Positions 51,453-61,543 are shown, counted from the first letter of the stretch. The stretch is 64,000 bases of DNA from Gemmatimonadota bacterium (GCA_022823365.1 JAJDXG010000039.1:1-64000), one strand, 5' to 3'. Numbers and translations are program-made. The notes: generated from the sequence alone by a model not told the origin.

Positions 51453-52169
51453 ATGTCGGATGCCGGTTCGGGCGCGCAGCCCGACACGCCCATGCGGCTG
51501 GCCTTCGTGACCATCTTCCCGGAGTTCTTCGAGGTTCCGCTGGCCACCAGCATCCCCGGGCGAGCCGCCCTTGCGGGGGCGGTGGAGTACCACGTCGCCG
51601 ATCTGCGCGACTTCACCCGCGACCGCCATCGCACCGTGGACGACGCGCCCTACGGGGGCGGCGGCGGAATGGTGATGAAGCCGGAGCCGTTCTTCGAGGC
51701 GGTGGAATCTCTCGACCGGGCCGGCCGGGTGATCCTGCTTTCCCCCCGCGGCCGGCTCTTCACCCACCGCGACGCCGTGCGGCTCTCCCTGGAGCCGTCC
51801 CTGACCCTGCTCTGCGGCCACTACAAGGATGTCGACCAGCGCGTCGCCGACCACCTCGCCCACGAGGAGATCTCCATCGGCGACTTCGTGCTGTCGGGGG
51901 GCGAGGCCGCAGCGCTGGTGGTCGCGGACGCCATCGTTCGGCTGCTGCCGGGGGTGCTTGGGGACCACGACTCGGCGGCTTCGGACTCGTTCTACGACGG
52001 CCGCCGGTTGAGCGCGCCTTCCTATACCCGGCCGGCGGTGTACCGCGGACACGAGGTGCCCGAGGTGCTGCGCAGCGGCGACCACGCGCGCGTCGAGGCC
52101 TGGCGCCAAGCGGAAGCCGAACGCATCAGCGCCGCGCGCGCGAAGGGCGGCGAGGCGCCGGACTGGTAA
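51453..52169 (+). CDS. trmD: tRNA (guanine-N1)-methyltransferase TrmD
   Basis: 238 residues from ATG 51453 (GTG 51441 also in frame). SPOUT knot: LLSPRGRLF, LLCGHYKDVDQRV and SIGDFVLSGGEAAALV, all invariant in TrmD. It methylates G37 of tRNAs. In most bacteria rplS follows; here a SusC/SusD block intervenes and rplS is at 58109. Confidence 0.96.
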   Translation: MSDAGSGAQPDTPMRLAFVTIFPEFFEVPLATSIPGRAALAGAVEYHVADLRDFTRDRHRTVDDAPYGGGGGMVMKPEPFFEAVESLDRAGRVILLSPRGRLFTHRDAVRLSLEPSLTLLCGHYKDVDQRVADHLAHEEISIGDFVLSGGEAAALVVADAIVRLLPGVLGDHDSAASDSFYDGRRLSAPSYTRPAVYRGHEVPEVLRSGDHARVEAWRQAEAERISAARAKGGEAPDW

Positions 52170-52198
52170 TTCGGATCGAGTTCTTACAAAATTATTAT
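52170..52198 (+). promoter_or_regulatory. Candidate promoter of the SusC gene
   Basis: TTCGGA (52170-52175) and TATTAT (52193-52198) with a 17-base spacer. The stretch from 52180 to 52198 is far richer in AT than its surroundings, which fits a promoter that serves the inserted block independently of the trmD operon. Confidence 0.4.
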
Positions 52199-52274
52199 CC
52201 GCGCATTCTGCGCGCGCGGACGGGGTGGATGTGGGGTGGCGGGGAAACGTTACCCTTCGCAAGAGGAGCAGCGC

Positions 52275-55200
52275 ATGAAACACAACCAATGTCCAACACG
52301 TAGGGTGTGGGGCGCCTTTGCGCTCTCCCTGCTGGCCGCCAGCCTGGCCTTCGCGCCCGGCCTGAGCGCCCAGCAGGGTGGAGTCATCACGGGCCGCGTC
52401 ACGGAGGAAGGCTCCGGTCGCGCCCTTGCCTCCGCCCAGGTGTACGTCGAGGGGGCCGGCATCGGGACCCTCACCAACTCCAACGGGCAGTTCCTGCTGC
52501 TCAACGCCCCGGTCGGCGAGCACACGGTCACCGTCGAGCTGGTCGGCTACCGCTCCGCCTCGCAGACGGTGACGGTGGCGGCGGGCGAGACGTCGAACGC
52601 GGACTTCGCCATCGCAGTGACCGCGCTGGCCCTCGACGAGATCGTGGTGACCGGGACCGGCGTGGCCACCGAGAAGCGCAAGCTCGGCCACACCATCGCG
52701 ACGCTCGATGCCGCCGAACTCGAGAACGCGCCCATCGCCGACTTCAGCCAGCTCATCGCCGGCCGCGAGCCCGGCGTGGTGGCGCTTCCTTCCTCGGGCT
52801 ACACGGGCGAGGGCGCCCGCATCCGCATCCGCGGGTCGGCGTCGCTCTCGCAGCTCAACGAGCCCATCGTCTACGTCGACGGGATCCGCGTGGACCGCTC
52901 CGCCGTGCAGAACTTCAACGGCCAGGGCAACCCTTCGCGCCTGGACGACATTCCTCCCGAGTCCATTGAGCGGGTCGAGATTCTGAAGGGCGCCGCGGCG
53001 GCGACTCTCTACGGAACCGAGGCCTCCAACGGCGTGATTCAGATCTTCACCAAGCGCGGCAACGTCGGCGCGCCTCGCTTCACCTTCCAGTCGGACCTGA
53101 CCGGGATCTCGGTGCCCACCAACCGCATCCTGCCGGTCGCGGACTTCGCCGGGCGGGTATGCGCCAGCCCCGGATGCACCGGAGACGGTGACGACCAGCG
53201 CCTGCGTGATGCAGTAAACCGGATGTCGACGCGCTGGGGACAGTCGGTCTCCCCCTGGGAGCCGGTCGAGCGCGACCTCATCCCCGAGCTCCTCACCACC
53301 GGTTTCGGCCAGACCTACTCCGGGTCGGTTCAGGGCGGTTCCAGCGTGTTCCAGTACTTCGCCTCGGCGCGCCTCGCCAGGGAGGACGGTCCCTACGACG
53401 CGGGGCGGAACTTCGACCCGGTGGAGGGAGTCGAACCCGAGAACGACACCAACCGGCGGGCTTCGATCCATTCGAACTTCACCGTGGTGCCGAACGACAA
53501 TCTCCGCATTGGCGTGACCACGCTCTATTCGGACATGGAGCACCACACGCCCGACAACTCCAACAACATCTACGGGGTGTTCTCGTCCGCGCTCATGTCA
53601 CAGCCGCGGCTCGCCAACGCGGACCCGAACCACGGGCAGATCAACTACTACGGTCAGCCGGCGTTCGCCACGCTGCGCGAAAACGCGTACCAGCTGAACT
53701 TCGTGAACTCGCAGCACTTCGCGGGCGCCACCAACATCAACTTCACGCCGACCGAGAACTTCCGCCTCGACGGAACCTTCGGCATCGACTTCACCTCCGA
53801 CGACGCGGTCTCCTTCCGGCCCTACCGCTGGAACGTGGACGGCTTCTCGGGCTCCACGCCAGACGGCAGCAGGAACGTCAACGAGGACCGCAGCCGCGAG
53901 ATCACGGCGGACGTCAAGGGATCCTACATCTTCAACACCGACCGGATCGAGAACACGTTCCTCTTCGGTGGCCAGGGCTTCCTCCGGCAGCGTCAGTCGG
54001 CGGGCGGCAGCGGACGCGATTTCCCGGGTCCGGGTCTGGAGACGCTGTCGGCGCTCGGTTCCGAGTCTTCCTACGAGAACTGGCTCAGGGTCACGCAGAT
54101 CGGCGGATACCTGCAGGACCAGGTCGGGTGGGACAACTGGCTCTTCCTGACCGTCGGCGCGCGCTGGGACGCGAACTCGGCATTCGGTGAGGCGTTCAAC
54201 TACGCCTTCTATCCGAAGGCCAACTTCGCGGTCGTCCCGAGCGAAATGTGGGAAAGCGAGACCTTCTCCTCGCTGCGCGTCAAGGGCGCGTACGGCACCT
54301 CCGGGTTGCAGCCGGGCGCCTTCGACAAGTTCACGACCTTCTCGTCGCTGGGCACCGAGGTGGGTCCGGGCGTCCAGCCCTCCAACCTGGGCAACGACCA
54401 GTTGAAGCCCGAAGTGTCGACCGAGTGGGAGTTCGGCGCCGATCTGGGGCTCTTCAACGACCTGTGGTCGGTGGAAGCGACGTATTGGGACCGGACCGTC
54501 ACCGACGCCATGGTGGCGCGCCAGTTCCCGGTGACGGGCGGGTTCACGCAGACCCAGCTCGACAACATCGGCCAGGTGAAGGCGTCCGGGTTCGAGGTCG
54601 GCGTTCGCGGGGCGCTGGTCCAGCGGCCGGGTCTCTCGCTGAACGTCTTCGCCAACACCGCCTACCTCAAGGAAGAGATCACCGACATGGGCGGTGCTCC
54701 TCCCCTCAAGACCGGCGGCAGCTACCCGCGCTACCGCAACTTCCTGACCGAGGGCTACACGCCCGGGGCCTTCTTCGGGGCCAGGGTCGCCGACCTGGAA
54801 ATCCCGTTGAACATCCTCTCGCCGGTCAACGGCGAGTGCGTGGCGCCCACGCGCCAGCAGGCCCTCGATTACTTCAGTCAGCCCCGCAATCCGAACAGCT
54901 TCAAGCCGCTCGCGATCGGCAACGAGACGTTCGGTACGCCGAACGGCGGTCTGGCGTCGCACAACTGCGGCACAGGCCTGCTCGACACCTATCTCGGCAA
55001 GCCCACCCCGGACTTCGCCGGTTCCTTCGGGTTCAACCTGGCGTTCCTGGGCAATTTCGAACTCAGCTCGCTGCTCGAGTACAAGATCGGTCACCAGGTG
55101 CAGGATCTCTCGGGGATGTTCCGCCGCGCCAACAACTTCATCGGCCGCAACACGCCGCGCTCCGCAGAGCTCTACGCGGCCATGCTGAACCCGGGCTCCT

Positions 55201-55559
55201 CCCCCGAACAGCGGCTCGAGGCCGCGATCGCCTGGGCCCACGAAGTGGAAGGCCTCTCCCCGATGAGCGGGATGAACGGGGTCTACGACGCCGACTGGAT
55301 CCAGTGGCGCGAGCTGTCGCTCACCTACAGGGTGCCGGCGTCGATCGTAGAGGGCTGGGGCCTCTCCACCGCCACGGTGAACCTGGGTGTGCGCAACATG
55401 AGGCTCTTCATGCTGGGCGATTATCCGGGCATGGACCCCGAGGGCAACGTGCTCGGGCGCTGCAACTCGGGCCTCAGCTGCAACTTCCTGGACTCGACGG
55501 AAGGCTGGGGCATTCCGGTGCCGCGGCGCTTCACGCTGTCCACGCGCTTCACGTTCTGA
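52275..55559 (+). CDS. SusC/RagA-family TonB-dependent outer-membrane receptor
   Basis: 1094 residues from ATG 52275 (GAGGAG upstream). Signal peptide to about residue 33 (LSAQQGG); a carboxypeptidase-regulatory-like beta sandwich (residues about 37-115, GVITGRVTEEGSG...); plug domain (about 125-240) with RIRGSASLSQLNEPIVYVDGI; then the 22-strand barrel to the terminal FTLSTRFTF. The TonB-box region is between the first two domains (EIVVTGTG). It pairs with the SusD-like lipoprotein directly downstream to import a bulky ligand, glycan or peptide in known cases. No glycoside hydrolase accompanies it, so the ligand is open. Confidence 0.95.
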   Translation: MKHNQCPTRRVWGAFALSLLAASLAFAPGLSAQQGGVITGRVTEEGSGRALASAQVYVEGAGIGTLTNSNGQFLLLNAPVGEHTVTVELVGYRSASQTVTVAAGETSNADFAIAVTALALDEIVVTGTGVATEKRKLGHTIATLDAAELENAPIADFSQLIAGREPGVVALPSSGYTGEGARIRIRGSASLSQLNEPIVYVDGIRVDRSAVQNFNGQGNPSRLDDIPPESIERVEILKGAAAATLYGTEASNGVIQIFTKRGNVGAPRFTFQSDLTGISVPTNRILPVADFAGRVCASPGCTGDGDDQRLRDAVNRMSTRWGQSVSPWEPVERDLIPELLTTGFGQTYSGSVQGGSSVFQYFASARLAREDGPYDAGRNFDPVEGVEPENDTNRRASIHSNFTVVPNDNLRIGVTTLYSDMEHHTPDNSNNIYGVFSSALMSQPRLANADPNHGQINYYGQPAFATLRENAYQLNFVNSQHFAGATNINFTPTENFRLDGTFGIDFTSDDAVSFRPYRWNVDGFSGSTPDGSRNVNEDRSREITADVKGSYIFNTDRIENTFLFGGQGFLRQRQSAGGSGRDFPGPGLETLSALGSESSYENWLRVTQIGGYLQDQVGWDNWLFLTVGARWDANSAFGEAFNYAFYPKANFAVVPSEMWESETFSSLRVKGAYGTSGLQPGAFDKFTTFSSLGTEVGPGVQPSNLGNDQLKPEVSTEWEFGADLGLFNDLWSVEATYWDRTVTDAMVARQFPVTGGFTQTQLDNIGQVKASGFEVGVRGALVQRPGLSLNVFANTAYLKEEITDMGGAPPLKTGGSYPRYRNFLTEGYTPGAFFGARVADLEIPLNILSPVNGECVAPTRQQALDYFSQPRNPNSFKPLAIGNETFGTPNGGLASHNCGTGLLDTYLGKPTPDFAGSFGFNLAFLGNFELSSLLEYKIGHQVQDLSGMFRRANNFIGRNTPRSAELYAAMLNPGSSPEQRLEAAIAWAHEVEGLSPMSGMNGVYDADWIQWRELSLTYRVPASIVEGWGLSTATVNLGVRNMRLFMLGDYPGMDPEGNVLGRCNSGLSCNFLDSTEGWGIPVPRRFTLSTRFTF

Positions 55560-55575
55560 TCCAGGAGAGAGACTC

Positions 55576-56904
55576 ATGAAGAACCGAAACATCAAGGCTT
55601 GGGTCGCACCCCTTCTGGTCGCGTTCGCGCTCGGAGGTTGCGACATCCTGGACGTCAACAACCCCAACAGCCTCGTTGAGGAGGACATCCGTTCGGAAGC
55701 CGCCGCCTCCGCGGTGGTCAACGGGTCGCTCACCCTCGTTTCGTCGTCTGTTTCCCAGTCCTGGCAGCCGTACCTGGTCGCTTCGGACGAGATGCGCTGG
55801 ATCGGGTCCAGGGACGCCTGGCTCTCGCTCGATCTGGGCTTCGTGGACGACCCGCTGAACGAGTTCATCGACGGCCCGTTCCCCGCCATGGGACAGGGAC
55901 GGTGGATGAGCGACGAAGCGATCGAAATCCTCACCGAACACCATGGCAGCAACCCCTCCACCGGGATCAAGACCGATCTGGCCCGCGCGTACCTCTACTC
56001 GGGCATCATGTACATGGTGATCGGCGAGATCCAGGAGGACTTCGCGTTCTCGGACAAGACGGAGAGCGGCGCCCCCATCGGGCCCGACAACATGTATCAG
56101 GTCCTGGACGGTGCGATCGAGAGGTTTTCGACCGCCATCTCCGGCTTCAACGAGGTCGGGGCCACCGACATGGCGCTCCAGGCCAAGGCCCTGCGGGCGC
56201 GCGCCCGTCAGTCCCGGGCGATCTGGGACGTAATCAACCCGTCGCCCTCCGGGGACGGGCTGGTGTCGTCCGCCGAGGCCGGCGCGGACGCCGCGGACGT
56301 GCTTGCCAACGTCGCCGCGGACTGGACCTACAACCTGACGTTCTCGAGCGCCAGCCGGTCCAACTCCATGGCCTCCTGGGTCAACGACCGCAAGGAGAAC
56401 CAGATCGACCTGTCGATCGCGACCGTGGACGACCAGAACGACATCAACGGCATCGCGCTGCAGGATCCCATCGACGGCGTCGACGATCCGGCGGTCATCA
56501 AGTGGCTGAACCAGTGGAAGGGCGGGAGCTACCTGGACAAGGGCGGCATCTATCCGCCATTGACGCTGGCCTCGGCCCGGATGATGCATCTGATTCTGGC
56601 CGAGAACGCGCTCAAGAGCATGGATTCGAGCGCGTTTGCGACGCACATCAACCACATCCGCGCGCTTGACGGCCTGACCCCGTACGACGGTCAGATCTCC
56701 GAAATGGAGATGCTCCAGCACACGCGCCGTGTGAACGTGATGCTGCAAGGCTTGCGGCTGGCGGACATGTACCGCTGGGGGATCAAGGATCCGAAGTGGC
56801 AGGGTGCCTCCGCCGCCTCGGGGAGCCCCGGTACCATGCTCCCGATCTCGATCATCGAGATCAGGGCCAACTGCCACCTGAACGGGCTGGGTTGCGGCGG
56901 TTGA
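55576..56904 (+). CDS. SusD/RagB-family nutrient-binding lipoprotein
   Basis: 442 residues. Lipobox ALGGC at residues 18-22, followed by the DILDVNNPNSLVEEDI start and the TPR-like helices; C-terminal LQGLRLADMYRWGI and the ISIIEIRANC end are typical. It forms the lid on the SusC-like barrel outside the outer membrane. Ribosome site GGAGAGAG at about 55563. A hairpin follows the stop. Confidence 0.93.
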   Translation: MKNRNIKAWVAPLLVAFALGGCDILDVNNPNSLVEEDIRSEAAASAVVNGSLTLVSSSVSQSWQPYLVASDEMRWIGSRDAWLSLDLGFVDDPLNEFIDGPFPAMGQGRWMSDEAIEILTEHHGSNPSTGIKTDLARAYLYSGIMYMVIGEIQEDFAFSDKTESGAPIGPDNMYQVLDGAIERFSTAISGFNEVGATDMALQAKALRARARQSRAIWDVINPSPSGDGLVSSAEAGADAADVLANVAADWTYNLTFSSASRSNSMASWVNDRKENQIDLSIATVDDQNDINGIALQDPIDGVDDPAVIKWLNQWKGGSYLDKGGIYPPLTLASARMMHLILAENALKSMDSSAFATHINHIRALDGLTPYDGQISEMEMLQHTRRVNVMLQGLRLADMYRWGIKDPKWQGASAASGSPGTMLPISIIEIRANCHLNGLGCGG

Positions 56905-56909
56905 GACAA

Positions 56910-56945
56910 GGTGGGGCACCCCGTCTCGCGCGGGGTGCCCCCACC
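56910..56945 (+). terminator. Strong GC hairpin after susD
   Basis: Arms GGTGGGGCACCCCG and CGGGGTGCCCCCACC (one bulged C) around TCTCG, six bases after the SusD stop. The following GCTTCCGTTCTTCG is pyrimidine-rich but not a clean T-run. It probably limits read-through into the two lipoprotein genes. Confidence 0.6.
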
Positions 56946-56980
56946 GCTTCCGTTCTTCGCCGGTGTCACACAGGTCTGCC

Positions 56981-57424
56981 GTGAGTCGCGCATCCACAGT
57001 GAAGAAGCTGCTCGTCGCCGTTGCGCTGGTCGCAGTCTCGGGTTGCGACATCTTCGACGATCCGACGCCTCGCAACATCTTCTTCGAGATGAACGGCGAG
57101 GCCGGCCAGCAGTTGCGGGTCATCTACTCGACGCAGTTCGTGGCCGGTGTGAACGACATCGGAATTACGAGGGTGCAGGTAGTCAGGTCCGACACGATCC
57201 TTCACGAGATCCCGTTCGACAGGGTGATCGATATTTCGATCGATCGTCGCTGGTTCGTGCAGGCGGAGTCGCTGGGCTCCGAGCCGATCGATGTCCACGT
57301 GATCGTGGACGTGGACGACCGCAACCTCCTGAACGAATCCGGTGGCATATACCCCGGTGATCCCTGGCACTTCGTGTACGCCTTCAACCAGTTGCTTACG
57401 CGTGATATCGATGTGGCGTTCTGA
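56981..57424 (+). CDS. Lipoprotein of unknown function
   Basis: 147 residues from GTG 56981 (GTG 56963 or 56999 also possible). Lipobox VAVSGC, then DIFDDPTPRNIFFEMNG and a beta-rich remainder (IDISIDRRWFVQAE, VIVDVDDRNLLNE). No family recognised. It follows the SusC/SusD pair and overlaps the next lipoprotein gene by 14 bases; both may belong to the same uptake block. Confidence 0.65.
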   Translation: MSRASTVKKLLVAVALVAVSGCDIFDDPTPRNIFFEMNGEAGQQLRVIYSTQFVAGVNDIGITRVQVVRSDTILHEIPFDRVIDISIDRRWFVQAESLGSEPIDVHVIVDVDDRNLLNESGGIYPGDPWHFVYAFNQLLTRDIDVAF

Positions 57425-57932
57425 CCCGTTCGGCGCGTTGCGCCGTATGCTCTTGGCGGCGCTGCTTTGCGTCCTGCCGCTTGTGTCCGGCTGCTACACC
57501 TACCGCCTGGTGGAGGAAGCGCCGGTAGGTTCGGTGGCCAGACTGCGCGTACCGATCCAGTCGGCGATTGTCGATCCCAACTCGCCGCCGGAGACGGTGG
57601 CCATCGAAGGGCTGATCATCAGCTTCGGGGATACCATCTCGTTCGAAGCCAGCAATCGGCAGGTCATCGGCGCGTTCCGCGAAGTCGTGCAGTACGACAC
57701 TCTGCAGGTGGCCCGGGACGGGCTCGCGAGCATCGAGGTGCGCGAGTTCTCGAGGACGCGGAGCGTTGTCCTCGGCGTCGCCGTGGCTGCGGGAACCGCC
57801 GGCCTGGCCCTTGCCGCGCTCGGCGTCGAGGGCGGGGAGGCCGGTGAACGGCCCGGCGAGGGAGGCACGCAGAGCTTTACCGCAGGCCTCGCCGTCGGCG
57901 TGGGGGCGCTCGGAAGATTGTTCGGGCGGTAG
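57411..57932 (+). CDS. Lipoprotein of unknown function
   Basis: 173 residues from ATG 57411. Lipobox PLVSGC near residue 28, a middle beta-rich region (VAIEGLIISFGDTISFEA) and a C-terminal Ala/Gly-rich hydrophobic stretch (VVLGVAVAAGTAGLALAAL). Family not recognised. Overlaps the preceding lipoprotein and precedes rplS by 176 bases. Confidence 0.65.
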   Translation: MWRSDPFGALRRMLLAALLCVLPLVSGCYTYRLVEEAPVGSVARLRVPIQSAIVDPNSPPETVAIEGLIISFGDTISFEASNRQVIGAFREVVQYDTLQVARDGLASIEVREFSRTRSVVLGVAVAAGTAGLALAALGVEGGEAGERPGEGGTQSFTAGLAVGVGALGRLFGR

Positions 57933-58108
57933 CGCGAAACATCCATCTCGCGCCGGGGCGTTCGGGACCTGGCGTCCAGACCCCGGCCTTCACTGATGAA
58001 TCGGGTCGCGTTAGCTTTTAATGCTGCACGGGAGATGCCTCCCCTGTGACGCAACCGCTACACAATCGATAACGCTTCTCGGCCGAACGGCGCCTGAGGG
58101 GGTGGACC

Positions 58109-58459
58109 ATGGGCGATCTGCTGCAGGAACTCGACAGGGAGCATGTGCGCACCGATCTGCCGGACTTCGCCGCGGGCGACACGGTGCGGGTCCGCTACCG
58201 GGTTCGCGAGGGCCGCAAGGAACGAATCCAGGTCTTCGAGGGCGTATGCATCGCCCGGCGCGGCGGGGGCATGGGCGAGACCTTCACCGTGCGCAAGATC
58301 TCGGGTGGGATCGGGGTGGAGCGCATCTTCCCCTATCTGTCGCCCTGGATCGAGGGCGTCGACGTGGTGCGGCGGGGGCGCGTGAGGCGGGCGAAGCTCT
58401 ACTACCTGCGCGGCTTGCGCGGGAAAGCGGCGCGCATCCCGGAGAAGCGCACCCGCTGA
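58109..58459 (+). CDS. rplS: 50S ribosomal protein L19
   Basis: 116 residues. L19 signatures: [59 protein letters not shown] and [16 protein letters not shown]. It sits at the 30S-50S interface. In the usual order it follows trmD directly; here it is 5.9 kb away, with its own 176-base upstream region. Confidence 0.96.
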   Translation: MGDLLQELDREHVRTDLPDFAAGDTVRVRYRVREGRKERIQVFEGVCIARRGGGMGETFTVRKISGGIGVERIFPYLSPWIEGVDVVRRGRVRRAKLYYLRGLRGKAARIPEKRTR

Positions 58460-58472
58460 CAACGTACCGGCG

Positions 58473-59147
58473 ATGACGCCGGGACCAGGCGTTGATTCGG
58501 GGCTCCGGATCCCGCTCGACTACGAGCGCGGGTTCTGGGGCCGCGCTCTTTCCTGGGTCGCGGGCGTGGACGAAGCGGGCCGGGGGCCGCTGGCGGGTCC
58601 GGTGGTGGCCGCGGCCGTGGTTCTGCGGGAAGGAGTCGGCGTGGAGGGGGCGGACGACTCCAAGCGGGTGTCGCGCGAGGAGCGGGAAGAAGTGGCGCGG
58701 CGCATCCGGGAGCAGGCCGCCGCCGTCGCCGTGGGGGCCGCATCGGCGCGCGAGATCGACGAGGTCAATATCCTGCGGGCAACGGCGCGCGCCATGGAGC
58801 GGGCGATTCGCCGCCTGCCCCGACACCCCGACCACGTCGTGGTGGACGGTCTGCCCATGCGCGACCTTGCCTGGGAGCACGAGGCGGTGGTTGGCGGCGA
58901 CGCCCTGGTGCACTCGGTGGCCTGCGCCTCCATCGTGGCCAAGGTGTGCCGGGACCGGCTCATGACCCGCCTCGCTCTCCGCTATCCGGAGTACGGCTGG
59001 GAGCGGAACATGGGCTACGGCACGGAGGAGCACCGCGCCGCCATCCGGCGCGTCGGCCCCACGCCCCATCACCGGCTGACGTTCGGGCTGGAGCAACTGG
59101 AACTCCGGATGACTGAAGAGGAGGCGGGGCCGGGCCCCTCGGTGTAG
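58473..59147 (+). CDS. rnhB: Ribonuclease HII
   Basis: 224 residues. Catalytic acidic residues lie in [22 protein letters not shown], and [20 protein letters not shown]; the HRLTFG-type end is present. It removes ribonucleotides and RNA primers from DNA. Follows rplS by 13 bases, the normal pairing. Confidence 0.96.
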   Translation: MTPGPGVDSGLRIPLDYERGFWGRALSWVAGVDEAGRGPLAGPVVAAAVVLREGVGVEGADDSKRVSREEREEVARRIREQAAAVAVGAASAREIDEVNILRATARAMERAIRRLPRHPDHVVVDGLPMRDLAWEHEAVVGGDALVHSVACASIVAKVCRDRLMTRLALRYPEYGWERNMGYGTEEHRAAIRRVGPTPHHRLTFGLEQLELRMTEEEAGPGPSV

Positions 59148-59172
59148 ATGGCTCGGAGGGCGGGCTGCCATG

Positions 59173-59178
59173 TATTAT
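59173..59178 (+). promoter_or_regulatory. TATTAT box before tRNA-Lys
   Basis: The only AT-rich hexamer in the 38 bases between rnhB and the tRNA gene. A weak TGGCTC lies 17 bases further upstream. Initiation from it would start at or near the first tRNA base (59185). Confidence 0.3.
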
Positions 59179-59184
59179 TGCGTC

Positions 59185-59257
<73 letters not shown>

Positions 59258-59350
59258 TGAGAGGAGACGCCGCGCGAAGGCCGGCTGCGGCCGAGGGGAC
59301 AGGGAAGCGGACGGGGCGGGCTGAACAGAGGCGGAGCAAGGGGACAGGCG

Positions 59351-60346
59351 ATGACGATGGCCGCATCCAGTCGGAACACGAGGCGGCACCGCGGCGTGTG
59401 GGTCGGGCTCGCGGGCCTGCTCCTGACCATGGTGCTGGGGTTGGCGTTTCTCGTTCTTCGGGAGCCCCCGCTGCCGGAGCTTGCGCCGGTCGAGGTGGGT
59501 TGGGAGCCCGCCCTGCCCGTTCAGGGACATCTCTTCCTCATCCACATGGCGGCGCCGGAGGTGGACGGCATGGTATCGGCCGCGGGAGAGGCCGGAGGGG
59601 AGGAGCTGCACTTCCAGCCGAGCGCGACCGTGTCGGCAACCTCCGGGTCGGCCACGGCCGGAGGCGAAGAGGGACCCGCCAACACCCTGCTGGTGAGCCT
59701 GGCGCCGGTTCCCATCGGAGCCACGGACTCGATCGACGCCTGGGTCACGGCGAGCTACGCCGACGGCCGCACCCAGACCGACTCGCTCCGCATCGCGATC
59801 GTGGAGGGCGAGTACGAGCACGAGCGCCTGACGGTGGCGCCGCGCTTCGGGTCGCCGCTGGGCGAGGAGGACCAGGCGCGGCTGCGGAGCGACCAGGCGA
59901 AGGCCAACCAGGTGGCGCGCGAGGCACACGCGACCCCGCGGCTGTGGAGTCCGCAGGTGGTGCTCCCGCGCGACTCCCGCGTGACCAGCGGCTTCGGCAC
60001 CGGCCGCGTGTTCAACGGACAGGTTTCCAGCCGCCACATGGGCCTCGACCTGGCGGGGTTCGCCGGCGACACGGTGCGCGCGGCCGCCGACGGAGTGGTC
60101 GCGCTGGTGGACGGCTTCCTGCTGGCGGGCGACATCGTCTACCTGAACCACGGCGCCGGGCTGCTGACCGGCTACTTCCACCTGAGCGGACAACTGGTGG
60201 AGGCGGGCGACACGGTCACCGCCGGGACCCCCATCGGGCTGGTCGGCGCCACCGGCCGCGTCACCGGCCCGCACCTGCACTGGGTGGTGCGCTACGGCAC
60301 CACCACCGTCGATCCCCTCAGCCTGCTGGCGCTGTCCGGGATTTGA
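59351..60346 (+). CDS. Membrane-anchored M23-family (LytM-like) peptidase
   Basis: 331 residues. N-terminal membrane helix (residues about 15-37), a beta-rich region (about 45-200) and an M23 domain (about 205-328) with the zinc motifs RHMGLDLAG and GPHLHWVVRYG intact. Active LytM enzymes cut peptidoglycan cross-bridges. The stop overlaps the TTG start of the oxidoreductase gene (TTGA). Confidence 0.9.
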   Translation: MTMAASSRNTRRHRGVWVGLAGLLLTMVLGLAFLVLREPPLPELAPVEVGWEPALPVQGHLFLIHMAAPEVDGMVSAAGEAGGEELHFQPSATVSATSGSATAGGEEGPANTLLVSLAPVPIGATDSIDAWVTASYADGRTQTDSLRIAIVEGEYEHERLTVAPRFGSPLGEEDQARLRSDQAKANQVAREAHATPRLWSPQVVLPRDSRVTSGFGTGRVFNGQVSSRHMGLDLAGFAGDTVRAAADGVVALVDGFLLAGDIVYLNHGAGLLTGYFHLSGQLVEAGDTVTAGTPIGLVGATGRVTGPHLHWVVRYGTTTVDPLSLLALSGI

Positions 60347-61479
60347 AGAACCCCGACGTCGTTATCGCCGGCGCCGGCATCATGGGCGCCTCGTGCGCCT
60401 GGCACCTGGCCCGCCGCGGGCTGCGCGTGCTGGTGGCCGAGATGGACGTGGCGCCCGCCATGGGCTCGACCGGCAGGAGCGCCGCCGGCGTGCGCGTCCA
60501 GTTCACCACCGCCGCGAACATCGGCCTCTCGATGTATTCCCTGCCCGTGTACCGGGAATTCCCGGAGCGCCACGGCCACGAGGTCGGCTACCGGGACATC
60601 GGCTACCTGCTGCTGGTCCCGCACGACAAGTGGGAGCGGCACCTGGAGTCGGTTGCGCTGCAGAAGAGCCTGGGAGCGCCTGTCGAGGTGGTCGACCCGG
60701 CGGAGGCGCAACGCTACGTCGACTTCGAGACGGAGGGGCTGGCGGGCACCACCTATGGGCCGTGGGACGGGGTGATCGACCCCCACATGGCCACCCACGC
60801 CTGGGTGGCGATGGGCCGGGAGCTGGGGGTGCGCTACCGGTTCTCCTCCCCCGTGACCGGGGTGAGGGCGGAAGGAAAGGGGTGGCGGGTCGAGTGCGGC
60901 GGCGAAGTCTTCTCGTGCGCGCACTTCGTGAACGCCGGGGGTGCATGGTCGGGAACGGTCGCGGAGCTGGCCGGGCTGCATCTCCCCGTGGGGCCGAAGC
61001 GCATCAACATTTTTCTCAGCGCGCCCGTGCGCGACACGCGCACCTATCCCCTCACCATCGACCTCGCCACCGGCGTGTACCTGCGCAGCGAAGGCGACCG
61101 CGTCCTCTTCGGACTCGACGACCTCACCCAGGCGTACGGCTTCACCGAGGGAGTGAACTGGGACTGGCTCGAGCACGTCTTTCTCACCGGCGTCGAGCGC
61201 TTCCCCTGGTGGGAGGACCTCGGGGTCGACCGCCGGGGGAGCTGGTGGGGGTACTACGGCGTCACCCCGGACAACAGCCCGATCATCGGCTTCAACCCGG
61301 GCGCCCGTGGATGGATCGACGCGTGCGGCTTCTCCGGGCACGGGATCATGCACGCCCCCGCCACCGGGCGCGCGGTGTCGGAGCTGATCGCGGACGGCGA
61401 GGCGCACACCGTCGACGTGACCGCCTTCCGCCACGGTCGCTTCGGGGAGGACGTCCCCGTCGAGGCAAACATCTTTTGA
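60343..61479 (+). CDS. FAD-dependent oxidoreductase (DAO family, sarcosine-oxidase-like)
   Basis: 378 residues from TTG 60343. FAD-binding VVIAGAGIMGASCAWHLARRG near the N-terminus, GSTGRSAAGVRVQF and the C-terminal GFSGHGIMHAPATGRAVSELI are hallmarks of D-amino-acid/sarcosine oxidases and dehydrogenases. The absence of a covalent-flavin Cys motif cannot be judged by eye. Substrate unknown. Translationally coupled to the M23 gene. Confidence 0.9.
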   Translation: MKNPDVVIAGAGIMGASCAWHLARRGLRVLVAEMDVAPAMGSTGRSAAGVRVQFTTAANIGLSMYSLPVYREFPERHGHEVGYRDIGYLLLVPHDKWERHLESVALQKSLGAPVEVVDPAEAQRYVDFETEGLAGTTYGPWDGVIDPHMATHAWVAMGRELGVRYRFSSPVTGVRAEGKGWRVECGGEVFSCAHFVNAGGAWSGTVAELAGLHLPVGPKRINIFLSAPVRDTRTYPLTIDLATGVYLRSEGDRVLFGLDDLTQAYGFTEGVNWDWLEHVFLTGVERFPWWEDLGVDRRGSWWGYYGVTPDNSPIIGFNPGARGWIDACGFSGHGIMHAPATGRAVSELIADGEAHTVDVTAFRHGRFGEDVPVEANIF

Positions 61480-61543
61480 GCGCAGGGCCGCGGGCGTACA
61501 TTGCCGGGCGGCGGTTCCGCCGCAACGGTCCAGGGGAGGGGCA

